Shown here: one piece after another, positions 56,235 through 63,970 of the stretch
Position numbering within the stretch: the stretch's first letter is position 1
Layout: each line of letters begins with the position of its first letter
NCBI RefSeq assembly: GCF_002007205.1
Contig: NZ_LAZS01000006.1
Span: 930,001-994,000, forward strand
Reading direction: 5' to 3'
Length of the DNA stretch: 64,000 bases
Origin: Ensifer adhaerens
Lineage (GTDB): Bacteria > Pseudomonadota > Alphaproteobacteria > Rhizobiales > Rhizobiaceae
Notes under the pieces: generated by a model
The model's database searches: none
Seen by the model: the letters and a program-made list of their open reading frames with translations, nothing else
Told to the model about the DNA's origin: nothing
Made by a program: the position numbers and the translations under genes

Positions 56235-56855
56235 GGCAATGAGCTCCGAGAAACTCTTCGGTCGTGCCGACTTCGCGTCGCGCACCGTCGCGTAGTGAAG
56301 ACCGACGACGCCGTTGTCGTATCGCTCGCTGCCGATCAGCTGCAGCTCGTTCTTGTCGCGCAGCCGGGCGAACCATGGTTCGCCCGGCGAGACGACCGGG
56401 TAGACGAAGAAGTGGTAGCGGTCGACGAGGCCGAGGCCGATCACCGTCTGCGCCAGGCTCGCGCCGCCCGACAGATGGATATCCCGGCCGGGCTCAGCCT
56501 TCAGGTCGCTCAGGTAGCGCGAGAGCGCCACGTCATCCGGAACCACTGCCCGCTCGGCATTGTGCCAGGGGCTGATCGCCTGCTCGTCGGTGCGGGAAAA
56601 GACGATCTTGCGGTAGTCGCGCATGCGCTTGGCCATGGCGCGATTGGTCTCGCCGCCCGCCTCGTCGTCGAGTGCGCCGGGCCAGTAGCCGACCATTTCC
56701 TCATAGGTGGTGCGGCCGACCAGAACCGTGTCGTAGCCGGCGTAAAGGCGGTCGATCGCCCGGTATTGCTCCTCGACGACAGTCCCCATCCAGGCAAGCG
56801 GATCGTCGAGGCGGCCATTCAGTGTCGTCATCATCTGCAGCACGATATCGCGCAT
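56232..56855 (-). CDS. Dihydrofolate reductase-like (RibD C-terminal) protein
   Basis: A 207-residue NADPH-dependent reductase of the DHFR/RibD-C superfamily. It opens MRDIVLQMMTTLNGRLDD. It contains YDTVLVGRTTYEEMVGYW, DIHLSGGASLAQTVIGLGLVDRYHFFVYPVV and the acidic YPVVSPGEPWF segment of the YwjB/YyaP subgroup. Physiological substrate is unknown. Its stop codon lies in the last repeat unit. It adjoins an SRPBCC gene and an ArsR regulator that presumably controls all three genes. Confidence 0.82.
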   Translation of the reverse strand: MRDIVLQMMTTLNGRLDDPLAWMGTVVEEQYRAIDRLYAGYDTVLVGRTTYEEMVGYWPGALDDEAGGETNRAMAKRMRDYRKIVFSRTDEQAISPWHNAERAVVPDDVALSRYLSDLKAEPGRDIHLSGGASLAQTVIGLGLVDRYHFFVYPVVSPGEPWFARLRDKNELQLIGSERYDNGVVGLHYATVRDAKSARPKSFSELIA

Positions 56856-56867
56856 GGGATCGTCTCC

Positions 56868-57344
56868 TCAGTGAGATTGCTCGACGAACCGGGCCAGTTG
56901 CTCGGCGACCGTCCCCCAGCCGTCGTGGAAACCCATCTCCTCGTGCATCCTTTTATCCGCGCCGCTCCGGTGCATCACATGGGCGGCGTACTCAGTACCG
57001 ACCGGATGATCGCTGAGTGTGATGATCGCCGTCATGAAGGCGTTCTCCGCCGGCCGCCAGCCGGCAACGAGCGTGTCGGTGAAAACGATGCGCGAGAGGT
57101 CGTCGACCGCGAGGAAACAGGCATCGATATGCGGCACGAAATCGCCGCCGCCTTCACTGATCCGCGTCACGAAACTGCCGCCGGGCCTCAGGTCCATGTC
57201 GACCACCTTGCATCTTGCCGGCTCAGGAACCCACCATTGCTCGAGCCGCGTGGGGTCACTCCAGGCGCGCCAGACGGTCGCGCGCGGCGCTTTGATGATG
57301 CGCGCCATCGTCAGGTCGAGTTCAGGATCAGGAGAGCGGGTCAT
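56868..57344 (-). CDS. SRPBCC / AHSA1-like protein
   Basis: A 158-residue START-like fold protein: DLTMARIIKAPRATVWRAWSD opens the family motif, and WWVPEPARCKVVDMDLRPGGSFV and HDGWGTVAEQLARFV follow. AHSA1-like proteins with ArsR neighbours are common in rhizobia and may bind hydrophobic ligands. Its start MTRSPDPEL has GAGGAATGAC upstream. It starts 1 bp after the ArsR gene stop, so coupling is likely. Confidence 0.88.
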   Translation of the reverse strand: MTRSPDPELDLTMARIIKAPRATVWRAWSDPTRLEQWWVPEPARCKVVDMDLRPGGSFVTRISEGGGDFVPHIDACFLAVDDLSRIVFTDTLVAGWRPAENAFMTAIITLSDHPVGTEYAAHVMHRSGADKRMHEEMGFHDGWGTVAEQLARFVEQSH

Positions 57345-57345
57345 G

Positions 57346-57678
57346 TCATTCCTCCTCGTGTTCAGTGACGAACTTTTCCAGCCGGTCGGCACGACCCTCC
57401 CAGAGCGCGCGCTGCGCCGAAAGCCAGGTCTCGACCGCGGCGAATTGCGCCTTCTCGATGGCGCAGGTGCGTACTCGGCCCTGCTTGTGCGTGCGGATGA
57501 GCCCGCTGCCTTCGAGGAAGTGAATGTGCTTCATGAAGGACGGCAGGGCCATGTCGAAGGGTCTGGCGAGATCGCTGATGCTCGCCGGACCGCGGCCAAG
57601 CCGCGAAAGTACCGCGCGCCGGGTCGGATCGGCGAGCGCCTGAAAGATCACGTCCAATCGGTCTGAATACTGTTCCAT
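57346..57678 (-). CDS. ArsR-family transcriptional regulator
   Basis: A 110-residue winged-helix repressor: VIFQALADPTRRAVLSRLGRGPASISDLARPFDMALPSFMKHIHFLEGSGLI is the DNA-binding domain, followed by an amphipathic helix ending FVTEHEEE. The metal-binding cysteines of ArsR/SmtB are absent, so it belongs to the non-metal group that regulates neighbouring SRPBCC genes. The start is by family; no clear Shine-Dalgarno sequence was seen. It heads the three-gene unit with the SRPBCC and DHFR-like genes. Confidence 0.87.
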   Translation of the reverse strand: MEQYSDRLDVIFQALADPTRRAVLSRLGRGPASISDLARPFDMALPSFMKHIHFLEGSGLIRTHKQGRVRTCAIEKAQFAAVETWLSAQRALWEGRADRLEKFVTEHEEE

Positions 57679-57736
57679 AAGGCTAAGTATCACGCTCGAA
57701 CACTTAGCGCAACAGCTAACTATTTGATCGGTCCTG

Positions 57737-57893
57737 TGCCGCCAGGCAACGCACCATCCCGGTCGCCATTCGTTCTGGCTGAAGCAGGGCGAAGAGGCCT
57801 TCCGCGACATGGCCGTGGCGCTGGAGCACGTCTCGGTGATCGGCGGCCTCGCGCTCGTATCGATCCTGTCGCGGCTCAGCCCTCGCCGATCTC
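57737..57893 (+). pseudogene. Remnant of a DoxX-like membrane protein gene
   Basis: A short plus-strand frame encodes HSFWLKQGEEAFRDMAVALE and then HVSVIGGLALVSIL, which resembles the C-terminal part of DoxX-family proteins (aromatic FW, then a final hydrophobic helix). It has no start and no full N-terminal half. A stop lies at 57725-57727 in frame. DoxX genes often neighbour SRPBCC/ArsR units in rhizobia, which supports a decayed gene. Similarity is judged by eye only. Confidence 0.4.
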
Positions 57894-58229
57894 GGCCAGA
57901 AAGCTCGTCAGCACATTGTGGTTCTGCGCCAGCTTTTCCGTCCTTTCTTCGACAAGGCGGATCTGCTGGCGCAGGGTGACGCGCAGTTCGTCACAAGGCT
58001 CGAAGATCGGCCCCTCGCCACGCACGCAGGCGAGAAACTGCAGGATCGTCGGAAGGGTCATGCCGCCGGCGCCGAGCAGCTTGATGCGCTCGACCGTGCG
58101 CACCTCAGCCATGTCATAGTCACGGTAGCCACTCTCGGTGCGTCCCGGCTTCAACAACCCTTCCGCCTCGTAGTAGCGCAGCATCCGGATGCTGACGCCG
58201 GTGCGTTTCGAAAGCTCGCCGATCTTCAT
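57876..58229 (-). CDS. MerR-family transcriptional regulator
   Basis: A 117-residue MerR protein. It opens MKIGELSKRTGVSIRMLRYY and continues GLLKPGRTESGYRDYDMAEVRTVERIKLL, with a coiled-coil dimer helix (RVTLRQQIRLVEERTEKLAQNHNVLTSFLAEIG). It has no metal-binding cysteine pair, so it is a SoxR-unlike short MerR sensing an unknown signal. AAGGGTG precedes the start. It is divergent from the aminotransferase IV gene and shares the operator between them. Confidence 0.9.
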   Translation of the reverse strand: MKIGELSKRTGVSIRMLRYYEAEGLLKPGRTESGYRDYDMAEVRTVERIKLLGAGGMTLPTILQFLACVRGEGPIFEPCDELRVTLRQQIRLVEERTEKLAQNHNVLTSFLAEIGEG

Positions 58230-58263
58230 GCAATCACCCTTGAAAGCGCCCCTGAAAGCCCCC

Positions 58264-58294
58264 TTGACTCTGACAGCGCTGTCAGACCTTAAAG
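58264..58294 (+). promoter_or_regulatory. MerR-type promoter with long spacer and perfect palindrome
   Basis: TTGACT (58264-58269) and TTAAAG (58289-58294) are separated by 19 bp, the long spacing of MerR-activated promoters. The spacer region holds the perfect 18-bp palindrome TCTGACAGCGCTGTCAGA (58269-58286). It drives the aminotransferase IV-like gene and lies next to the divergent merR gene. Confidence 0.8.
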
Positions 58295-58334
58295 CTATGG
58301 CTCCTTCATGCAACCCGCACCCAGGAGCAAGATC

Positions 58335-59150
58335 ATGGCGATCGAAACCACCCACTATCCGGCAGCAATCGACGGCCGCCCGGCCGACGCGGCAGAGATG
58401 ACAGCGCTCGCCTTCGCCGGCTTCGCGCACTTCACGGCGATCCAGGTCAGGGACCGCAGGATCAAAGGCCTGGACCTGCACCTCCAGCGCCTGCACGGCG
58501 CTTCGATCGAATTCTTCGGCCGCGCCTTACCGGACGAAACCCTGCGCGCCCGCATCAGGGCCGCCGTAGACGCAGGCCCGGCGGACCAGTCCCTGACCGT
58601 CACGGTGTTTTCGCCGGACGGCGAATTTACCGCCAACAGCATGCAGGGAGACCTCTCGGTTCTCGTGCGCAGCAGCCCGCCCTCCAATGGGCCGAAGGGT
58701 CCCTTGCGGCTCACCGTCGTGGCGCACGAACGCCCGCTCGCGGCCATCAAGCACGTCGGCGAATCCGGCAAGACCTATTATCTGCATCAGGCGATCAGGC
58801 AGGGCTTCGACGATGCCGCCTTCATCGACCGGCGGGGGCATTTCAGCGAGGCGACGATCTGGAATCTCGCCTTCTGGGATGGCGAAACCGTCATCTGGCC
58901 CAAGGCCGAGATGCTGACCGGCACGATGATGGGCACGATCCAGCGGCAACTGGAGCGCCTCGGCGTTCCCCAGCGGCACGAAGAAATCACGCTCGACCGG
59001 CTCAAGGAGCTCTCCGGCGCCGCGGTGCTGAATTCCTGGACACCGGGCATCGCCGTCAGCGCCATCGGCTCGACCGCAATCCCGCAAGCCAACACGTTTC
59101 TGGATCTGCTGCATCGGGCACACGCAGCCGAGCCGGCAGAGCGGGTCTAG
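58335..59150 (+). CDS. Aminotransferase class IV-like PLP protein
   Basis: A 271-residue protein of the D-amino-acid/branched-chain aminotransferase fold type IV. FTAIQVRDRRIKGLDLHLQRL matches the N-terminal pattern, the probable PLP lysine is in AIKHVGESGKTYYL, and HFSEATIWNLAFWDGETVIWP, LTGTMMGTIQRQLERLG and EITLDRLKELSGA follow. The substrate is unknown: it may be an aminodeoxychorismate lyase-like or D-amino-acid enzyme. CAGGAGCAAG precedes the ATG. It is likely induced by the adjacent MerR protein. Confidence 0.8.
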   Translation: MAIETTHYPAAIDGRPADAAEMTALAFAGFAHFTAIQVRDRRIKGLDLHLQRLHGASIEFFGRALPDETLRARIRAAVDAGPADQSLTVTVFSPDGEFTANSMQGDLSVLVRSSPPSNGPKGPLRLTVVAHERPLAAIKHVGESGKTYYLHQAIRQGFDDAAFIDRRGHFSEATIWNLAFWDGETVIWPKAEMLTGTMMGTIQRQLERLGVPQRHEEITLDRLKELSGAAVLNSWTPGIAVSAIGSTAIPQANTFLDLLHRAHAAEPAERV

Positions 59151-59158
59151 GACGCGTC

Positions 59159-59191
59159 AAGGCCAGGGCGGTGCGCGAGCCCCCTGGCCTT
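59159..59191. terminator. Convergent hairpin after the aminotransferase gene
   Basis: A 10-bp stem AAGGCCAGGG / CCCTGGCCTT lies between the two convergent stop codons. The U-run is short, so strength is moderate. Confidence 0.6.
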
Positions 59192-59196
59192 CAGCC

Positions 59197-59835
59197 TCAG
59201 CGCTTGCGGGCGACGATATAGGGGCGGTTGTCGTTGCTCTTCGACGCGTGATTTTCCGCGGAAAGAATTTCGAAGCCGGCGGCCGCTATGTGCCTGCTCA
59301 GCTCAGCCGCGCTGAAGGTTCCCGCATAGGGCGCCAATCCGATTGCGCGCATCGCCGGCAACAAGGCCAGCCGGATCAACGGATTCATGTCTCCGACGCA
59401 GGGCGTCTTGGAGATGAGCAGCCCCCTCGACGCAAGCAGGGTGTGGATGCTGTCGAGCGTGGTCGCAAGGTCGCGCACGAGATGCAGATAGTTGAAGCCG
59501 AGGACCGCATCGAACTGCCCGCGTTCGGCCGCAAGCGTTTCTGCCGTGGCCGTGCGGAAGGCGAGGTTCGGGACCAGGTCGACGGCATACCTCTCCCTTG
59601 CAATGGCGATCATCTCGGCTGAAAAGTCGGTCGCAAGATAGTCGCGCACATCGCCCGCCAGCCGAAACGCAGTCGTTCCGGTGCCGCAACCGAGTTCGAG
59701 CACCCGGTCATCGGGCAGAAGCAGGGCGCGGGTTCGGTCAAGCGTGTGCTCATAGCCCGCCGGGTCCGCAATCGTTCCCTTGGCGTATCGCCGCGACGTC
59801 CGGTCCCAGAAACGCGCGTCGCTCGCCAAACTCAT
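59197..59835 (-). CDS. Class I SAM-dependent methyltransferase
   Basis: A 212-residue small-molecule-type methyltransferase: ARFWDRTSRRYAKGTIAD opens, SAM motif I is VLELGCGTGTTAFRLA, then YLATDFSAEMIAIARER, and the post-motif GQFDAVLGFNYLHLVRDLA. The C-terminal segment LISKTPCVGDMNPLIRLALLPAM is shared with the UbiE/phospholipid N-methyltransferase-like group. GGGGAGGG precedes the start. The substrate is unknown. Confidence 0.85.
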   Translation of the reverse strand: MSLASDARFWDRTSRRYAKGTIADPAGYEHTLDRTRALLLPDDRVLELGCGTGTTAFRLAGDVRDYLATDFSAEMIAIARERYAVDLVPNLAFRTATAETLAAERGQFDAVLGFNYLHLVRDLATTLDSIHTLLASRGLLISKTPCVGDMNPLIRLALLPAMRAIGLAPYAGTFSAAELSRHIAAAGFEILSAENHASKSNDNRPYIVARKR

Positions 59836-60130
59836 GCTGCCCTCCCCAGGTCGCAACCAGACCCCCCCCGCGCGATGGTCGGAGCCGGTGCCACGCCGGC
59901 CAGGGAAAACCTGCCGAGATCCAACGGCTACCGATACCAACGAAGGTCGCCAGATAGCGCGGAAACGTCAACACCTGGCGGAGAACCGGCCTTCGATCGC
60001 CAAAGAGCCGGCCGCGCAACTCAAGCCAGGCGAGCCCAATCGACGCTTTCAAACAAATCTATTGATACGCTTGCTACTCTCACGGAACTCCGGCCCGTTT
60101 CGTGGGTTGGACACTTACCGCCATGTCTTG

Positions 60131-60652
60131 CTAGAATGATGAATTGAGGCGCGGAAGTAAATTTCCCATGATCTCGGCACAAGCTGATGAAAACTGCCGG
60201 CGTAGCGGATAAGTAGCGCCATCGCCGATGACATCAGCGTAAAGCTTTTCGCATTGTGACTTTTGCGGTTCATTCGCAAGCGAAACGTCATGTTCATGCC
60301 CAAATGCGTTTCGGATACTGCGAACCAAAGTTAAATGATTGAATTCGTCATCACTGATGATTGTGTTGCGTTTTGCCAAAGCAATCCGATTGGCAAAACT
60401 CATGTCAGATGTCGTCCCGTTTTGCGCGTGCAATCGCTTCAGTACGTGGTCCAAGATGCTCGCGAAAGCGATAACTACACCAGTCTCGGAGCCGCTTCGA
60501 TTTTCGCGATTGTGCCGCGCTATATAAGTTTGGAGCAGTTGGAATGGAGGTCCCCAACAACGTGCTGCGTCAATCCGTTCTCGGAGCGCGGCAGGCGACG
60601 TATTCTTTCCGGGGAAGCGGGCATTATCCAGCCAAAGTCTCCGCGCTTGCAC
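60131..60652 (-). CDS. MltR-like protein, probably C-terminal part of a frameshifted gene
   Basis: Up to 173 residues. The section GVVIAFASILDHVLKRLHAQ and MSFANRIALAKRNTIISDDE, then FNHLTLVRSIRNAFGHEHD, resembles the mannitol-repressor MltR family, in which a helical N-terminal part precedes a conserved R-I-R-N-x-F-x-H motif. The family includes both regulators and toxin-antitoxin-like proteins of uncertain role. The region is AT-richer than its surroundings, suggesting acquisition. The preceding reading frame at 60825 continues the same strand in another frame, suggesting one broken gene. Confidence 0.55.
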   Translation of the reverse strand: MQARRLWLDNARFPGKNTSPAALRERIDAARCWGPPFQLLQTYIARHNRENRSGSETGVVIAFASILDHVLKRLHAQNGTTSDMSFANRIALAKRNTIISDDEFNHLTLVRSIRNAFGHEHDVSLANEPQKSQCEKLYADVIGDGATYPLRRQFSSACAEIMGNLLPRLNSSF

Positions 60653-60825
60653 CGTTCAAATATCTCTCTGCCGTGCGGCATCTCGTCGAAAGGCGTTGCC
60701 AGGAAATCTTGTGCTGTAGGGTGGTTATCAAATTTCACTCGGCAAACAATTGCTTGATAGCTGTTGTCAATCCATTCAGGATCTTCAACCGAAGAATACA
60801 CAAATACTTCATCTTGTGGACGCAT
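60520..60825 (-). CDS. Hypothetical protein, possible N-terminal part of the MltR-like gene
   Basis: A 101-residue frame opening MRPQDEVFVYSSVEDPEWID and including FGWIMPASPERIRRL. It is not recognised. Its last 43 codons overlap the MltR-like frame in a different frame. Since the overlapping bases in the other frame read SPAALRERIDAARCWGPPF in equally protein-like fashion, a frameshift near 60600 probably splits one gene into these two pieces, either by mutation or by sequencing error. Confidence 0.45.
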   Translation of the reverse strand: MRPQDEVFVYSSVEDPEWIDNSYQAIVCRVKFDNHPTAQDFLATPFDEMPHGREIFERCKRGDFGWIMPASPERIRRLPRSENGLTQHVVGDLHSNCSKLI

Positions 60826-61189
60826 AGAAAATCTAGATTATAACTAGTATTGGACGTACTAAAATTCCTGAAATAATTGTTAAACCATCCTATACTTCCG
60901 TGCAATCGCTAGGATTCTCCTAATAATCCAAATCCCGCGCTTTAGGCAAACTATGGAGCAAATCCCGATGACCTGCGACAATCTCGGTCTTCGAATCGCA
61001 GCCCCCCCCGGAGCCGGATACACTGAGACGATTCGCGCCGTCACTAGCGCAAAAGGATGCGGGCCGACGGCGAGTGTGTGCAGCTTATCGAGGCGGCATG
61101 GCGCCAAGTGTTCGTCATCGTATCGTAGGGCGATGCTTCCAGCACGTTTCCCACTCGCGATGCAGGAGATCAATGCCGGTTTGGAGAAA
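60826..61189. other. AT-richer intergenic region beside tRNA-Ser
   Basis: About 364 bp with several A/T-rich stretches (60830-60900). No integrase, attachment core or structured RNA was recognised. It separates the MltR-like locus from tRNA-Ser and may be the edge of a transferred segment. Confidence 0.45.
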
Positions 61190-61279
61190 TGGCGGACAGA
61201 GAGGGATTCGAACCCTCGATACGCTTTCACGTATACACGCGTTCCAGGCGTGCGCCTTCAACCACTCGGCCACCTGTCC
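61190..61279 (-). tRNA. tRNA-Ser (anticodon GGA)
   Basis: A 90-nt class II tRNA on the minus strand. Acceptor GGACAGG is matched by the 3' CTGTCC side with encoded CCA. The anticodon stem CACGC / GCGTG has loop CTGGAAC, giving anticodon GGA (reads UCC and UCU). A long variable arm and the T-loop GGTTCGAATCC are present. No fragment of its 3' end was seen duplicated nearby. Confidence 0.95.
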
Positions 61280-61662
61280 ATCCGTCAGCAGCCGATGGTC
61301 AATCCGGCTGGATGGGAAGGGCGGGGCCCTTCGGCGTCAGCCGGCTGAGAACCGGCGGACGCGCGTCTATATACCGATGATTTGCCCGGGATCAACTGCT
61401 TTCTGACAGATTATTGACATCTTGTGAGACGAGCGGGTTCCCGGTTCCCGTTGTGCATGCCGGGCAAGGCGATTATCTCTTGGGCCAGGACCTGTCCGTT
61501 GCGCCCGGCCAGTCTCAGGCATCTCCCCCGGCGTGCACAGGTTGTCGCATATTTTCCTTGCCGGGCCTTGTCCGAAGCACGGGCGATCGGAGAAGATGCG
61601 GCAGGGCGACGCGCCAAGCTGATGACGGGCGCCAACCAGTGAATGGAAGGGAATGCAGTCCG
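61280..61662. other. Intergenic region, no gene recognised
   Basis: About 380 bp upstream of the small membrane-protein gene. It would hold the tRNA-Ser promoter and the promoter of the gene that follows. No hairpin or reading frame stands out. Confidence 0.45.
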
Positions 61663-61980
61663 ATGCGATTTCTATTGAGGCTGGCGAGCGCCGTCGTGTT
61701 GTTTGCCGCCGTGCTTGCCGGCGCCGTCGACGCGATCCAGTCGGTCGCCGCATCGGAGCTGGTCATGACGTCGCTCGGCGACGATCTGGAGGCGCTTGGC
61801 GCCGACACGGCAAGCTGGGTCCAGTTTGCGCAACGCTCCGACACGGCACCGACAATCTGGCACGGAATTCTGCATTGGCTGCTGCAGCAACCGGCTTTCG
61901 CCGTGCTGGCGCTGATTGCGCTCGTGCTTTGGATGACCGGCTACAAGAAACGGCCGGCGGCCGGACGCTTCGCCGCCTGA
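61663..61980 (+). CDS. Hypothetical small membrane protein
   Basis: A 105-residue protein of two membrane segments, an N-terminal helix (about residues 3-27) and a C-terminal helix (about 78-95, [16 protein letters not shown]) flanking an acidic periplasmic stretch. The tail is basic ([11 protein letters not shown]), so both ends are expected in the cytoplasm. It is not recognised as a named family, though the arrangement is seen in rhizobial petit membrane proteins (PetM-like naming sometimes appears). Forty bases separate it from msrA and it may be co-transcribed. Confidence 0.65.
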   Translation: MRFLLRLASAVVLFAAVLAGAVDAIQSVAASELVMTSLGDDLEALGADTASWVQFAQRSDTAPTIWHGILHWLLQQPAFAVLALIALVLWMTGYKKRPAAGRFAA

Positions 61981-62018
61981 CCGTCACGGGCCGCCTTCGC
62001 ATCGAAAGGAGTTTGCTG

Positions 62019-62672
62019 ATGTTCCTGATCGACATGTTCAACAAGAAGACTATCATGCCCGACGCGCAGACCGCGCTGCCGGGCCGCGACGCGGCGATCC
62101 CGACGGCCGAGACGCATTTCGTTTCCGGCCGGCCATTGAAAGGCCCCTACCCCGATGGCACCAAGAGCATCCTTTTGGGCATGGGCTGCTTCTGGGGCGC
62201 CGAACGGCTTTTATGGAACATCCCCGGTGTCTACGTCACGGCGGTCGGCTATGCCGGCGGGCTGACGCCCAACCCGACCTACCAGGAAACGACGACCGGG
62301 CTTACCGGCCATGCCGAAGTGGTGCTGGTGGTCTATGATCCCGGTAAAGTGATGCTCGCGAGCCTGCTCCGGACTTTCTTCGAGGAACACGATCCGACGC
62401 AGGGCATGCGCCAGGGCAACGATATCGGTACCACCTACCGCTCGGCGATCTACGCCTATGACGACGAACAGCTGGCGGAAGCCAGGGCCGCGCGAACCAC
62501 GTTCCAGACGGCGCTGAAGCACGCCAATCATGGCGGCAGGATCACCACCGAGATCGGCAAGGCCGGACCGTTCTATTTCGCCGAGGACTACCACCAGCAA
62601 TATCTGGCGAAGAACCCCAGCGGCTATTGCGGCCTGCGGGGCACCGGCGTCAGCTGCCCGATCGGCCACTAG
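62019..62672 (+). CDS. msrA: Peptide methionine sulfoxide reductase MsrA
   Basis: A 217-residue enzyme reducing methionine S-sulfoxide. The catalytic cysteine is residue 57 in [14 protein letters not shown]. Signature pieces [38 protein letters not shown] and GTTYRSAIY follow. C-terminal resolving cysteines are in [13 protein letters not shown]. About 45 residues precede the catalytic domain; they are not a signal peptide, so a cytoplasmic location is expected. AAAGGAG precedes the ATG. Confidence 0.97.
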   Translation: MFLIDMFNKKTIMPDAQTALPGRDAAIPTAETHFVSGRPLKGPYPDGTKSILLGMGCFWGAERLLWNIPGVYVTAVGYAGGLTPNPTYQETTTGLTGHAEVVLVVYDPGKVMLASLLRTFFEEHDPTQGMRQGNDIGTTYRSAIYAYDDEQLAEARAARTTFQTALKHANHGGRITTEIGKAGPFYFAEDYHQQYLAKNPSGYCGLRGTGVSCPIGH

Positions 62673-62977
62673 ACGCATACCCCGCGGGTGGTATCCCGCG
62701 TGCGGTCGCGATACCCACAACCCTGAGGCCGCGCCGGACCGGCCGGGACGCCTTTCCAGGATCCTAAAAAATGCAACAGAACCGGTGCCTTACGGGTGCC
62801 GGTATCCGTGGCTTCAATTTTTACCATCTGAAAAATTTTGAGTGTTTTTTTGCCGTGACCGTGCAAGGATGCGCCACCCTAGCCCCAAGGAGAAGGGGGT
62901 GGGTTCCGCAGACAGGCTTCCGTCAGGAAGTCGGCGGGAGGACCCAATAAGATCAATAGCGACAACAGGGCTGCACG
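62673..62977. other. Intergenic region with hairpins before the BMP gene
   Basis: About 305 bp. It includes a hairpin ACCGGTGCC / GGTGCCGGT (62781-62803, two G-T pairs), which may end the msrA message, then an AT-rich stretch (62815-62855). A riboswitch was considered for the BMP gene, but no known consensus was seen. Confidence 0.45.
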
Positions 62978-63970
62978 ATGAAAAAAACAATTCTCGGTCT
63001 CTTTGCCTTTTCGATGATGTCCGCGACGGCACTGGCCGCCGACATCAAGCCGGCGATCATCTACGATCTCGGCGGCAAGTTCGACAAATCCTTCAACGAG
63101 GCTGCCTTTAACGGCGCCGAGAAGTTCAAGACGGAATCGGGCGTCGAATACCGCGAGTTCGAAATCGCCAACGATGCCCAGCGTGAACAGGCGCTGCGTC
63201 GCTTTGCCAGCGACGGCAACAGCCCGATCGTCATGGCCGGCTTCAACTGGGCGGCTTCGCTCGAAAAGATCGCGCCGGAATACCCGGATATCAAGTTCGC
63301 GATCATCGACATGGTCGTCGAGAAGCCGAACGTCAAATCGGTCGTCTTCAAGGAACAGGAAGGCTCCTACCTCGTCGGCGTTCTCGCCGGTCTCGCTTCG
63401 AAGTCGAAGACCGTCAGCTTCGTCGGCGGCATGGACGTTCCGCTGATCCACAAGTTCGCCTGTGGCTACGTTGGCGGCGCCAAGTCGACGGGCGCTGACG
63501 TCAAGGTTCTGGAAGCCTACACCGGCACGACGCCGGACGCCTGGAACGACCCGGTCAAGGGCGGCGAAATCGCCAAGTCCCAGATCGACCAGGGCTCGGA
63601 TGTCGTCTACCACGCAGCCGGCGGCACCGGCGTCGGCGTTCTGCAGGCGGCCGCAGATGCGGGCAAGCTCGGCATCGGCGTCGATAGCAACCAGAACGCC
63701 CTGCAGCCGGGCAAGGTGCTGACCTCGATGCTGAAGCGCGTCGACGTCGCCGTCTACGAAGCCTTCACGGCGGCCAAGAACGACAAGTTCGAATTCGGCA
63801 TTTCCAACCTCGGCCTCAAGGAAGACGGCGTCGGCTACTCGCTCGACGACAACAACAAGGCGCTGATCACGCCCGAGATGCTCGACGCGGTGGAGAAGGT
63901 GAAGGCCGAAATCATTGCCGGCAAGGTTCAGGTCCACGACTACATGAGCGACGAGTCCTGCCCCTACTAA
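62978..63970 (+). CDS. BMP/PnrA-family ABC transporter substrate-binding lipoprotein-like protein
   Basis: A 330-residue periplasmic binding protein. A signal peptide (about residues 1-21, cleaving near ALAA) has no lipobox cysteine, so the protein is likely soluble in the periplasm. The family opening IKPAIIYDLGGKFDKSFNEAAFNGAEKF, VGVLAGLASKSKTVSFVGGMDVPL and VVYHAAGGTGVGVLQAA match BmpA/PnrA/TmpC proteins, which bind purine nucleosides. The permease and ATPase genes probably lie beyond the window, since the operon continues off the end. Confidence 0.9.
   Translation: MKKTILGLFAFSMMSATALAADIKPAIIYDLGGKFDKSFNEAAFNGAEKFKTESGVEYREFEIANDAQREQALRRFASDGNSPIVMAGFNWAASLEKIAPEYPDIKFAIIDMVVEKPNVKSVVFKEQEGSYLVGVLAGLASKSKTVSFVGGMDVPLIHKFACGYVGGAKSTGADVKVLEAYTGTTPDAWNDPVKGGEIAKSQIDQGSDVVYHAAGGTGVGVLQAAADAGKLGIGVDSNQNALQPGKVLTSMLKRVDVAVYEAFTAAKNDKFEFGISNLGLKEDGVGYSLDDNNKALITPEMLDAVEKVKAEIIAGKVQVHDYMSDESCPY

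Noticed and set aside
57724-58292. Plus-strand protein genes in the ArsR-MerR interval
   Set aside because: Two open frames here are mostly opposite the minus-strand merR gene and lack family features. Only the short DoxX-like stretch was retained, as a possible remnant.
59836-61189. Integrative element inserted at tRNA-Ser
   Set aside because: No integrase, direct repeat of the tRNA end or mobility gene was seen, so only an AT-richer patch is claimed.
62673-62977. Purine riboswitch before the BMP-family gene
   Set aside because: The hairpins lack the three-helix junction and loop consensus of known purine riboswitches.
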